Positions 33,925-44,604 of a stretch of DNA of 64,000 nucleotides are shown here, piece by piece. Source of the stretch: Paraescarpia echinospica. Taxonomy: Eukaryota > Annelida > Polychaeta > Sabellida > Siboglinidae. Location: assembly GCA_020002185.1 (NCBI GenBank), contig CM034543.1:2409033-2473032 (forward strand), written 5' to 3'. The translations under genes and the position numbers were made by a program. Under the pieces are notes generated by a model. It had not been told where the DNA came from. It saw nothing but the letters and a program-made list of their open reading frames with translations, and searched no databases. Positions within the stretch are counted from its first letter, which is position 1; the number at the start of each line of letters is the position of its first letter.

Positions 33925-34740
33925 CATTCATCTTTTTATTTTTTGTTTTGTTTTCTTTTTTTACAAATACAGTGTTTAGTGTAACATTGTGTAACTGATT
34001 TTTAGGGTACCTATTAATTAACTTGTTACGCTGTTAGTGTTATGAACAACTGTTATTACTTTATAAGTCATAATCATGTAATATAATATTGTATATTTTT
34101 TATTCATGCATACCAAAATGAACAGACTAACACATGGTCTTACGTCGTTCTGACATAAATATTTTGTAATGTAATCTAATTTTGCAGTTTTACACAAACA
34201 TTGTACACTTAGTGTTTAAATGGTTCATTAATTGCTTGTTAATGGTACATCTCTTTTCCTGTGTGGTTTAATAATGGATGGCATGCCTGGAATTTTGGTT
34301 TACTTAAGACGATACCTTTCATTTAAGTAAGCCTAGCACACATTGTTGTTCTAGGGCATATCATTATATAAAAAACACGGCCTCGAATACGGTTCCACTT
34401 TGTTGCGAGCAATGTTGTAATTAATGTAACTATGTAATGCTTATATATATTTCGTAGGTGACTCCTTTGCTTATTTTGTAATCTCTCATCTAGTGTATTA
34501 CTGTACAGTGGTTTAAGATATTATATCTCACTTCGTTGTTGTGAGCATGGCATGGTAGTATCTTTTTATGCAGCCAGCAAAGCTATATACGTTTTATTTG
34601 TTTCTGTTTCTTCTTGTTGACTATGCGTACTGTACTGATACATGTCCATCGTCATATTATTTTAGTTTATTTGTTGAATATTGTCTAACAAAACATACAA
34701 ACAAACAAACACAATGATGCAACTTCTCAAAATTATATTA
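33925..34740. other. AT-rich stretch without a gene
   Basis: No coding similarity. By position it may be the spacer between ORF1 and ORF2 of family A copy 2, or further inserted DNA. Confidence 0.35.
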
Positions 34741-36311
34741 TTCGGTTAGCGATCACCAAGACATTATTGTATTTCATACATCTTAATCTACCAATTAATG
34801 ACAAAACAGTTTGATCGCATTTTACTTTCACACTTGGGTGGTATTGACAACAATTTTATTAATACATTAGATATTGATAACAATGAACTGCAAGTCATAA
34901 AACATTCATCGTATTAAGACATAGATCACTTTAAGATACTTGCTGATGATAAAATGGACATTTTTTAATTCTCAGCTTAAATATTAAATCTATAAATTCT
35001 AAATTTGATTAACTAGTTTCATTCGTCAGCTCACTACAGGACATAAATGAAAAAAAATTGTGTAATTTGCCTGCAAGAATGTTGGATATCCAACTTAACC
35101 GATTTAACAAATATACAACTACCTGGGTACGCTTGTATTGCTCCAGGAAAGAGTAGCATTAACAACGGTGGCTTAATCACATATATTGACAAAAGACTCC
35201 AACATATAGTAAAACTAAACATAAATACGTACAAACACTGGGAGGGACTAATTATTAATGTAACTGGAGGTGGTTTATCAAAACCAGTTACTATTGGCAA
35301 CATACACAGACCTCCGAGTATAATAAAACATGTCAAGTAATTTAATAATGAATTCATCACGCTTATCTTGTCAATAGAACAATCGAACCCAAACATTTGC
35401 ATTGCTGGAGACTTCAATCTTAATCTCCTTAAGATAAACGAAATACCAATTTGCAGTGAATTCTTCGATCTGTTGACATCTCACAGTTTATTCCCACAAC
35501 TTACACTTCCCACAAGATTATCACGCTCAAACGGCAAATTAATTGACAATACATTCTGTAAAGGCAGATTTCTATATCCATAACTACATCTGGTATATTA
35601 ATAAATAAGATATCCGATCACCTCTCTTGCTTTGTTCTCTCAGAATTTTTTTTAGTGAATCCACCAAACCCAAGATGGATTAAAATTAACACAATAAACG
35701 ATAAGGCCACTCAAAATACAATAAATGACATTAGTTCGTCTGATTTGTACAACTTATTATATTCGAACTAATTGAAATGGCCAAGGACAATCATATGGTA
35801 AGCAAATTAGTTACATTTAATAAATACAAACACAAAAAATTTAAATGGGTTACCACGGGTCTGCTAAAATCCATAAAGTTTCGAGATAAATTATATAAGA
35901 GAATGAAACTTACAAATCCTAATTCAAGGGAATACGAAATTATGCGTATTAACTTAAAAACTTATGGTACACTATTAAAGAGAAGCTCACTTGAATCCAA
36001 ACAACATTATTTTGCGTCCACTTTCGCTAAATATAAATCTTATATCAGAAACACGTGGAGAACTATAAATAAAATTATTAAAAAAAAACCCAATAAGATT
36101 TGTTTTCCCGAATCATTCAGTATAAATACTACAGAAACTACAAACACTCTAGATATAGCTAACGCATTTAACACCTTCTTTGCAAATATCGGCAGAAAAC
36201 AGGTTAATAACAACATATTTAGGTCAAACAGATTTTAGTTTTTACTTTGACAAACATTTTAACTGCAAATTTGTACTTAACAACGTTGACGAACTAATTG
36301 TACAAAACCAA
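34741..36311 (+). pseudogene. Family A copy 2, endonuclease and linker
   Basis: The start IDNNELQVIKHSS parallels the DTEINELQIIHRSS of copy 1. It is followed by NCVICLQECW, GYACIAPGKSSINNGGLITY, PVTIGNIHRPP, NICIAGDFNLNLLKINEIP (GDFN block), TLPTRLSRSNGKLIDNTFCK, then the linker VTFNKYKHKKFKWVTTGLLK and FASTFAKYKSYIRNTWRTIN. Stops and frame breaks occur at about 34920, 35338 and 35580. The RT is missing because the family B fragment replaces it from 36312. Confidence 0.82.
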
Positions 36312-37388
36312 TAGACAGCAGTGGTAAACTGGATAGAAAAATGGCTGATTGACAGAAGACAACGTGTAGTAGTTGATGGGGAGGCTTCAAACAGGAAATC
36401 GGTATTGAGTGGGGTACCACAGGGATCAGTACTAGGACCTATAATTATTCTTAATATATATCAACGATTTGGATGATGAAATAACAAGCAAGGTGTTGAA
36501 ATTTGGGGATGATACAAAGGTGTTTGAAGGATTAAAAGTGATGTAGATAGACAACATTTACAAGATGATCTTGACAAGTTGATCAAATGGTCTGAAAAGT
36601 GGCAAATGCTGTTCAATTTTGGGAAATGTAAATGCGTCCACATAGGACATGGGAACGAAGAGGTAGAATATACAATGGGGGGTACTGTACTACTGTAAAA
36701 GAAACGGACTTAGGGTTAACTAGTAGTGCTGATATGAAGGTTTCAGAGCAATGCGGAATTGCAGCTTCAAAGGGAAATCAAATCCTTGGATTAATTAGGC
36801 GAAACATAACGTATAAGGAAAAAGAGCTAATAATACCGCTGTACAAAACAATAGTTAGGCCTCATTTAGAATATTGTATTCAAGTGTGGAGGCCATATCG
36901 CAGGAAGGACATACATATGCTAGAAAGAGTACAGAGGAGAGCAACTAAAATGATACCAAAACTGAGGGATCTTAGTTATGAAATATGCCTAAAAAATGCG
37001 GCTTAACAACACTAGAGCCTAGGAGATTGAGAGGAGATCAGATAGAAGTGTTTAAAATAATGAATGGTTACGAAAATATCGATAGAAATATTTTGTTCTC
37101 AGTTAATAAAGATAGAAGGACTAGAGGACATGAAGTTACATTAGCAAAGGAGCAGTGTAGATTAGATATAAGAAAGTTCTCATTTTTACAAAGGACTGTA
37201 AATTAATGGAACAGATTATCTGCTGATTATGTGGGTGCTAGTAGCATGAATATGTTTAGAAATAAAATCGACACATACCTCAGAAGGGCGGGATACACAT
37301 AGATAAAAGGGTCGGACTCTCGATAAGCCAAAGGGCTTCCTTGTCCACCTGCCACCTAGAGTTAATTCTGTGGGTGGCAATCTTGTTA
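36312..37388 (+). mobile_element. CR1-like family B, 5'-truncated copy on plus strand
   Basis: It begins inside RT (NWIEKWLIDRRQRVVVDGEA, VLSGVPQGSVLGP) and runs through a degraded FGDDTKVF block, ADMKVSEQCGIAASKGNQIL, LYKTIVRPHLEYCIQVWRPY and LERVQRRATKMIPKLRDLSY to the 3' untranslated region. It ends with a tandem TCTTGTTAAA (twice). The full copy at 54661-59906 has the same 3' end with one such unit. CR1-group elements typically end in a short tandem repeat. Confidence 0.85.
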
Positions 37389-38457
37389 AATCTTGTTAAA
37401 TCTACTGATCCCTGTGGTACTCCACTCAAAACTGATTTCCAGTTTGAATCCTCCCCATCAACTACTACGCGTTGTTTTCTGTTAATAAGCTATTTTTCTA
37501 TCCAGTTAATTAAACCATTTCCTATGCCATGGGCCTTTAGTTTAAGCAGTAATCTTTGATGTGGCACTTTGTCGAAAGCTTTCTGAAAATCCAAGTAGAT
37601 GATATCTACTGGTGATCCCTCGTCTATCCACGTAGTGATATCTTCCAAAAAACAACATATTTGTTAAGCATGACCTCGCTTTTAGAAACCCATGTTGAGA
37701 TGGGTTTAACAAGTTATTTAACAAGAAAATCCACCATGTGATCTTTAATTAGTCTTTCTAATAATTTGCAAATCACTGACGTTAAACTCACTGGTCTGTA
37801 GTTATCTGACTTGTTTCTGGAGCCTTTTTTAAAAAATAACGGTATAATGTTTGCTTCTTTCCATTCTAAAGGAACCACTCTCTCTTCTAATGACAAGTTG
37901 AAAAATGTTGCAAGTGGTATGCTAATTTGTTCTACAATTTCCAATAGTAGTTTGGGCGGAATCCCATCCACTCCAGGTGATTTATTATCCTTCATAGCCA
38001 TACTTTTCTTAGCTACCATTTCCGGGGTTACAATTAACTGTCCTAAATAGTCTGATTCTGCCCTCTTGAACTTAGTCTCTGGTACTGGCAGGGAACTAAT
38101 ATCTTCCCTGGTAAACACTGAACTAAAATTCTCATTCAGGTCTTCTGCCATTTAGAATACCTCTGATATTATATTTCCAGCAATATCTTCTAGAGGACCG
38201 ACCTTATCCTGAACTTTCTGTTTGCTCCGAACATATGCATAAAAACTCTTGCAGTCTTGTTTTATATTACAAGCTAATTTTTGTTAGTAGCTTCTCTTCG
38301 AATTTCGAATTTCAGTTGTCGCTTGGTTTAGTGCTTCTTTATAAATGTTGTAGTCTTCGTCATTTCCAGTACATCTATATGACTTTCACATCGTTTGTTT
38401 GTACTTAATTTTTCTAATGGCTTCTTTCGATAAATATTTCTTTCTGGACCGTTTCCC
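37389..38457 (-). mobile_element. CR1-like family B, internal fragment on minus strand
   Basis: It reads on the minus strand from the endonuclease-RT linker (YLSKEAIRKIKY-like, at about 38440) through NFSSVFTREDISSLPVPETK, NKSPGVDGIPPKLLLEIVEQ, NYRPVSLTSVICKLLERLIK and HGFLKARSCLTNMLF to FQKAF and GVPQGS at 37389. Its 3' half is missing, and the edge coincides with the 3' end of the plus-strand copy. The two pieces overlap in coding content by about 130 bp (WIEKWL to GVPQGS), so they are not simply two halves of one inverted copy. Confidence 0.83.
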
Positions 38458-38766
38458 TTGTTATGCCTGCATGTATACGTGCAGCCAACCACAATTACCT
38501 CACCCACACCCAAACACCATAAGATACTTCTACCTGCTTACCCCTCACCACATTCTATGAACATACATCTTATAATAAAATAATCCATATTGTTTTCGTT
38601 CAACATAAACTGAACTACAATTATACTATGTGTGGCTCCCACGGTAGCGACTTCTTTTCAAGTCTTAGTGGGAGTCTCCATCATCCTCATTGTACACGTT
38701 TTTATATTATAATATTATAATTTGTCATATTATTATTGGATGTACAGTTTGGATAAATAAATCCAT

Positions 38767-38803
38767 TTCTGTTCTGTTCTGTTCTGTTCTGTTCTGTTCT
38801 GTT
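38767..38803. repeat. (TTCTG)n microsatellite
   Basis: Seven units of TTCTG/GTTCT. It is probably the 3' tail of the adjacent non-LTR fragment. Confidence 0.9.
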
Positions 38804-39165
38804 GCCTACGTCAAGTCTGCTGGTGACAAACGGATGTATGACATGCTCTATCGGTTCCGTTGTTAGATAACGCCTGATTCGTGCGATGTTGCGTTGATGA
38901 AAAATTGCAGATCTGCACACAGCAGTCACGTGTGCCTCCAACCTCATCTCGGCATCAAACTGCACACCAAGATTGCGTACGCTATGAGTCACAGTCACCA
39001 AACAATCACCAATGCGCATCATTTGTAGTTCGATATCCTTCAGCTGTTGGACAGATCAGAACACGATCACTTCTGTTTTGAGTCATTCAGTTTGAAGACG
39101 TTTGCAGTCAGCCACCTTCTGATCTCCGCTGCACAGTTTTCGATACGCTTGACGGCAGCAACGAT
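38768..39165 (-). pseudogene. Non-LTR RT C-terminal fragment joined to a pentanucleotide tail
   Basis: On the minus strand it reads RIENCAAEIRRWLTANVFKL, MRIGDCLVTVTHSVRNLGVQ, FDAEMRLEAHV, IARIRRYLTTEPIEHVIHPF and VTSRLDVGN, and then changes abruptly to (CAGAA)n followed by ATGGATTTATTTATCC. In complete relatives about 100 more residues follow the SRLD[YF]xN block, so the rest of the C-terminus is deleted. Confidence 0.75.
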
Positions 39166-39278
39166 TTATGGTCAATAATAGTTGCTTACTGTATCACCAT
39201 TCACAGGGTCACCATTTTGATTGAACTTCGTCTAAGTCGGCGCCACCTAGAAAGGTTTTGGACATGTTTTCATGGCAA

Positions 39279-39352
39279 TCAGCTATTCCATGATACTATT
39301 GCTATATTAATAATCATGCCATGATACTATTGCTATATTAATAATCATGCCA
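39279..39352. repeat. Tandem duplication of ~37 bp
   Basis: CCATGATACTATTGCTATAT followed by TAATAATCATG occurs twice in a row. Confidence 0.85.
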
Positions 39353-39961
39353 CTATCGCAATAGTATTGCAATAGTGATAGTGCTTAATACAGTTTTTGC
39401 AATAATATCGCAAGACTATCGCCTACTTCTAACTGCTTTAGGCAGAGAGAGACTAAGGTCATGGGTGTATAGGTTTCAAAAGCGACATGCACAGCATGGT
39501 GTCAACATATCAGTTTGGGGTGTGCCCTTGGGCGAGGCACTCATAGGGGTGTAGGGATGACTTACATTGTTTCTCTGGAGGGAGTTGCCTGTCGTTGTCT
39601 GGTCCTCGCGGATCGTGACATGATGCTCCTGTGACGCTGTATCCATTTTCTTAGGTTCAGTTGACTGCAACAGGCAAAGTCACGGGAGGAACAGGATGAT
39701 GGTGAGACAATGCCAGACACACGTCTGTCGTAGAAGGTGTTCTACTGTGAGCTGCCAAACGTGACCCGTGGCGGAAAAAAGATATGATACAAAGATACAC
39801 TGAAGACATCCCTTCAGAATTGAAATATGGACCCTGGTTGTTGGGAGAGGACAGCGTGTAATCAACCAACGTGGCGCAGCGAAACAAAGGCAGGTGCTGT
39901 GAAGTCTCGACATAATGACAGGACACGATGATGAAATTTGGTACGCGAAAGACGAACAACA
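39353..39961. other. No gene seen
   Basis: Overlapping minus-strand frames at 39476-40102 are low-complexity and have no recognisable similarity. Confidence 0.4.
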
Positions 39962-40035
39962 GTGAATTTGTGTGTGTGCATGTGTGTGAGTGTGTGTGTA
40001 TGTGTCTGTGTGTATGTGTGAGCATGCGTGCGTGC
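39962..40035. repeat. GT-rich microsatellite
   Basis: Imperfect (TG)n with GTAT and GCGT interruptions. Confidence 0.85.
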
Positions 40036-40169
40036 GGGTACATATACAAAAGGATGCAGACACATTTATTTTTAATTTACACAAATTAATTGGATTGACC
40101 AAATCTTAATGTGCATAATTTCAAATGCAATTCTAATTGATGAAAATGCATATCGTCTCTCATTATATA

Positions 40170-40240
40170 CACGCTTATTCAAACACACATGCATACATAT
40201 ATACATACATACTTACATACACACACACATACATACATAA
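40170..40240. repeat. CATA/CA microsatellite
   Basis: Imperfect (CATA)n followed by a short (CA)n and (CATA)3. Confidence 0.85.
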
Positions 40241-41368
40241 TGAAAAGAATCGAAGTGAGAAAGTACTTGGTAATATACCCTTGTTAGAAACACTCGTTGT
40301 ATATTCTTGTTTACCCGATACGTAGTTTTATATTTTTAATGATAATGATTGTATGTGATTTCTATGTGTCACGTGACTAACTATGTGTATTACCTTTTAT
40401 TGTTTGAAAGATTTTATGGCTCTCCTGTACACAATATTATACCAAGTAAAGCGTGGGTAAATTAACGTATACCACGAGCGTATAAGGTTTTTTGTCAAGT
40501 GTTTTTTATAATATGCAAACTGTTGAATATTTTGTTGCATATAATACATGAACATCGTTCAGGCGTTCATCAGATGTAATATATACAACTGGTCCTTTCG
40601 TTTTGTATACTTTTACCATGATAATAAAAAGAAAACTGAAATAAAATAATTCTTTGACGAAACAACAATGACATCAGGAATACTCACAACTTCGACCCCT
40701 ACACGCATCTGTATTTACAGTCAGAGCATCTGCAACAAAAGTTGTAGTGGTGAAAGCAAATGAGAAATGCTGTACGCAAATCCAACAAATTGCATGTCCT
40801 GTACCTGGCCGCCAAAGACAGAAGAATGGGATTATGACTTACATAAAGGCATGATTTGTCCACGAATAAATGTGATGTAGAGGTATGTAGTTGTTATAAA
40901 ATAAAATAGTAAATACACAACTCTAACGGAATATGGTGGAAACTCATATACAGTAAATGTTTCAAAAATTGCCATTTAGGTGTAGGCCTATTTTCCCTTA
41001 GTGGCTCGCGCTACAATAAGCACCTGGTGAACAATCAAACGAGACAATATCCACTCAGCATATGAAACTATTTTTGTTATTTGTTTAAAATATAAGCCTA
41101 TCAAATCACAGACGTCACTGTTTTGGATTAATTCAAAGGTCTACATGTTTAATAATTATCAATGTTTATATATCATGTGTGTTTTCGATATGTGATAAAA
41201 GTGTTTACGCATTTAATTTTTTGTTCCATGGTTTGCCTCCGAGCCGATCATGATCTCTATCCAGATTTGGTATAAAGCTGCCAACCGAATAATATTTCAA
41301 AACCATTAATATTCCAGGCGATATTGTGGAACGAGTGCTGCCACCTCATGGCGCTAGGATAATTTAGG
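40241..41368. other. AT-rich stretch without a gene
   Basis: No coding similarity or repeat is recognised. If the GPCR-like frame at 41369 is real, this would be its first intron or downstream region. Confidence 0.4.
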
Positions 41369-41611
41369 CTATTCGAATGGTTGTGCCGAGACGAGAATCG
41401 CTCTGTTGAAATGCAACATCACGTCACTTCCGGTGTGGAGCATCAGGTAGGGCCACGTCTCCCAGCGAACGGGGAAGTGACAGCACGCTGTCAGCCAGAC
41501 GAGGTAGGCGTTGGCCAACCCTCCGACCGACAGCAGGATTGTCGTCAGCCAGAAAGATGTCAGCATCATCGGCAGCAGCCGTTCATACTCTTCGGCCAAC
41601 GTTGCTGCCAT
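41369..41611 (-). CDS. Possible rhodopsin-like GPCR first exon (TM1-TM2)
   Basis: The minus-strand frame from ATG 41611 has a short hydrophilic start (MAATLAEEYERLLP), a hydrophobic helix FWLTTILLSVGGLANAYLVW with an Asn placed as in the TM1 GN signature of class A receptors, a basic short loop (HFPVRWET) and a second helix WPYLMLHTGSDVMLHF with SDVM where LAxxD is expected. The loop-helix spacing fits TM1-ICL1-TM2. The frame ends 9 residues later at a stop; no strong donor is visible, only a weak GTCTCG near 41393. GC content is raised against its surroundings, which favours an exon. No other receptor exon was found. Confidence 0.35.
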   Translation of the reverse strand: MAATLAEEYERLLPMMLTSFWLTTILLSVGGLANAYLVWLTACCHFPVRWETWPYLMLHTGSDVMLHFNRAILVSAQPFE

Positions 41612-41639
41612 CTAGCCGTCGAACTATCTTGATTCGTCT

Positions 41640-42324
41640 ACACCTACCGGCGTGCAAACGCTATTAAACAATCACATATTAATATAATTACCTAACACGG
41701 CTGCACCGCCTGTAGTTTACTAGAATAACTTGTCGAAGACACACCAATTAAATTGCACGGACAAGGCCACTGTGATAGAAAGATTGACGTCATTAATTCC
41801 TAAGCTTCCCGTTCGGCGACCGGCGAAGTTTCGGTAATGACATGCGTCGCTCACTAACCCATAGGCATACATATCGGCTAACCGGTTGTTAGTATTTTTA
41901 ATTATATGTACTCAGCTAATTGTGTTACTTTCAGTTATGAAAGCTGTTTTCGTGGGGAAACTGCCTGCAAAACGGGCTTGATCATCAATATGAATGCATG
42001 CTCTGCATGTTTTAAAACATCGCCGGTTTGCTCTGTCGCTGTAATTTGCAAAACATTTTACGTCCGTACGGTGCACTGTATGGCATTAGACATATAACAG
42101 TTATTCGAGCATATCAAAGTGTAAGGGGACAATTGTTGGAACCAGCGCTGCACTTCGCATAGGTGTCAACATAAGCTCACGAAAAAAGGCGAAAGTGCTC
42201 GAACACCAATTCAAAAGGAAACGACATTTGCATAATAAAAGTAGCACTAGTAATCACATAATAAAAGTTTCAATGTGAAATCGTTCCACCCATGCAAAAA
42301 AAAACAAATAAGAAAGATAGGGAT
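41640..42324. other. No gene seen
   Basis: Upstream flank of the GPCR-like frame and left flank of the retrotransposon that starts near 42325. No motif is strong enough to call. Confidence 0.4.
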
Positions 42325-44604
42325 ATATTGTGACGTAGGCGGCTTGTATGATCAGTACTATTCAGAGCTGTCCTGTCTGATCAATTTTCACGCACCACTT
42401 GTGCAGCGTACGGTCACAGAACGACCACATACTCCGTGGTGGTGTCGGCAACTGGATGAGCTAAAACGTCAGGTCCGTCTGCGTGAGCGCACGTGGCGAC
42501 GTAGCAGGACCAACGACCACCGTCTTTCCTATACTGTGTTACGTGACCAGTACTGCCGGACGTTGGCCTCTAAGAAAGCTGCGTTCTACAGTAAAGAAAT
42601 TGAATCCGCCTCGAACGACAACAGGGCAATGTTTCGTATTGCGAACCATCTTCTTGGTCGTAAGTGTGTGAACCATCTTCCCACCGACATTGGTGGCCCC
42701 GCCGTTGTTGCCAAGCGTTTCGCTTACCACTTCGTTGACAAGATCAACTCGATCCGCAGCCGAATCATGGTTCCGTCAGCTGATGTTGACAACGCACGGC
42801 CACGTATGGTTTCTTCGCCGCTGCTAGCGTTTCAATCGGCTACTCTCGAAGAAGTAACGACACTCATCACAAGTGGCAAGACAAAGTCGTCTAAGCTTGA
42901 TCCACTGCCCTCCGTTATTCTGAAGGCGAATACATCCATCTTGGCGCCGATTCTCGTGAAACTTATCAACCTGTCTTACGAGTCTTCCACTGTTCCTGCC
43001 CGGCTGAAGCACGCAGTCATCATGCCTCTTCTTAAACGTTCCGGTCTTCCCGCCGCCGACTACGCGAGCTACCGACCTATTTCGAACCTTCCGTATGCAT
43101 CCAAGTTACTTGAACACCACGTCTCTGCCCAACTGCGTTTGCATATTCAACACAACGGCATCGGAGATCCTTTTCAGAGCGCCTACCGCCCGTCACACTG
43201 CGTTGAGACAGCGATTTTGTGTATCAAAGACGACGTGTTAAGATCACTGGATGCTCGTAAGCTTGTAGTACTTGTTCTACTTGACCTCAGCGCTGCTTTC
43301 GACACGATCGACCATGACATTCTTGTTGCTGAACTAGACCGAATCGGCGTGCGAGGCAACGCACTTCGCTGGCTCGCCTCTTACCTAGCCGACCGAACAC
43401 AATGCGTCAGCGTTGACGGTCATCTTTCATGCGACAGCCGACTACGACATGGAGTTCCACAAGGCTGTGTTTTGGGCCCTCTGTTATTTTCTATATACTG
43501 TGCTGGTCTTTCCGACGTATTCGAGAAGCACGGTGTTCGCTACCATGTCTACGCTGATGACACCCAACTCTATGTCGATTTTCCGCGAAACGATTCTGTG
43601 TCTGCCGCCGACCGGATATCCCGTTGCGTGACTGACGTGAAAGCATGGCTAGCGTCGCGCTACCTGCTTTTGAACGAGGCGAAGACAGAGGCGATACTGT
43701 TTGCAGCACCAAACAACCGTGTTCCACAGCCACCGCCTCTTCGCATCCACATCTACGGTTGCAACGTCAGCACTTCCGCCAACATACGTGACCTTGGAGT
43801 ACAGCTCGACTCCACGATGTCGATGGCCGCACACATTAGACGTACATGTCGGGCTGCCTACGCCCAACTACGTGGCATAGCGCGAATACGACCATCTCTT
43901 CCGCTTTCAGCGTGCAAGTCGCTTGTACACGCGCTAGTCACGTCGCGACTCGACTTCGGAAACGCGGCCCTGTATGGCATTACGGGAACCTTGTTGCACC
44001 GACTAGAGATGGTCCAGCGATCAGTTGCGCGTGTTGTCCTCGGCTTACGTCGGCGTGACCAACACAGCACGACGGCGGCACTACGACAGCTGCATTGGCT
44101 ACCTGTGGCGCAGCGAATTCAGTTTAAACTGCTGACCTTGATGCACGGCGCTGTGTATGCAAACACTCCACAGTACCTTGCCGACCGTATATGTGCATAT
44201 GTTCCCTGTCGTAGTCTCCGCTCGGCCGACCAGTTTCTCATGGTTGTTCCTAGAGTTAACCTGGACGCGCATTTTCATGTACAGGTCCCACTCTCTGGAA
44301 CTCACTTCCACTAGAGCTAAGAAGCCAACGTGACTCTGGACGTTTTAGGAGAGACCTGAAAACATTTCTCTTTAATCAGGCTTTTTCGTAATTTATTCTA
44401 TTTTTAAATAAATACATATACATCTTAATGTTGTATATGGCCTACATAATAATCGAAATGTGTAGTTGTGTTAGCATATGTAACTCATGTATTGAAATAT
44501 TATAACGACAACGTGTATTCTTACATCATGTTTTAGTTTGTAAACACCCCTGAATCTGCTTTGTAGAGATATGTGGTGTATAAATAAATTTGATTTGATT
44601 TGAT
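42325..44604 (+). mobile_element. L2/CR1-like non-LTR retrotransposon, 5' truncated
   Basis: It starts inside the linker before RT and ends with a short repeated TTTGA tail (44588-44604). No endonuclease or ORF1 is present, as expected from incomplete reverse transcription. Its RT is the most intact in the window. Confidence 0.88.
42326..44391 (+). pseudogene. Reverse transcriptase, nearly open
   Basis: A frame open from 42275 to 44314 holds the linker (DQYYSELSCLINFHAPLVQR), YRPISNLPYASKLLEHHVSA, DPFQSAYRPSHCVETAIL, LLDLSAAFDTIDHDIL (motif A, Asp), GVPQGCVLGPLLFSIYCAGL (motif B), YHVYADDTQLYVDF (catalytic YADD), then VRNLGVQ-type IRDLGVQLDSTMSMAAHI and SRLDFGNAALYGITG, and LHWLPVAQRIQFKLLTLMHG. 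One frameshift near 44260 hides the last block, which continues as TLWNSLPLELRSQRDSGRFR and ends FNQAFS at a stop at 44389-44391. All catalytic residues are intact, but the N-terminal truncation makes it non-autonomous. Confidence 0.9.

Noticed and set aside
39476..40102. Overlapping minus-strand frames rich in His/Thr
   Set aside because: Translations of a GT-rich microsatellite and its flank.
42275..42325. First ATG of the long RT frame as a true start
   Set aside because: The element is 5' truncated near 42325, so the ATG is in flanking A-rich host sequence; the native protein would start far upstream in the endonuclease domain.
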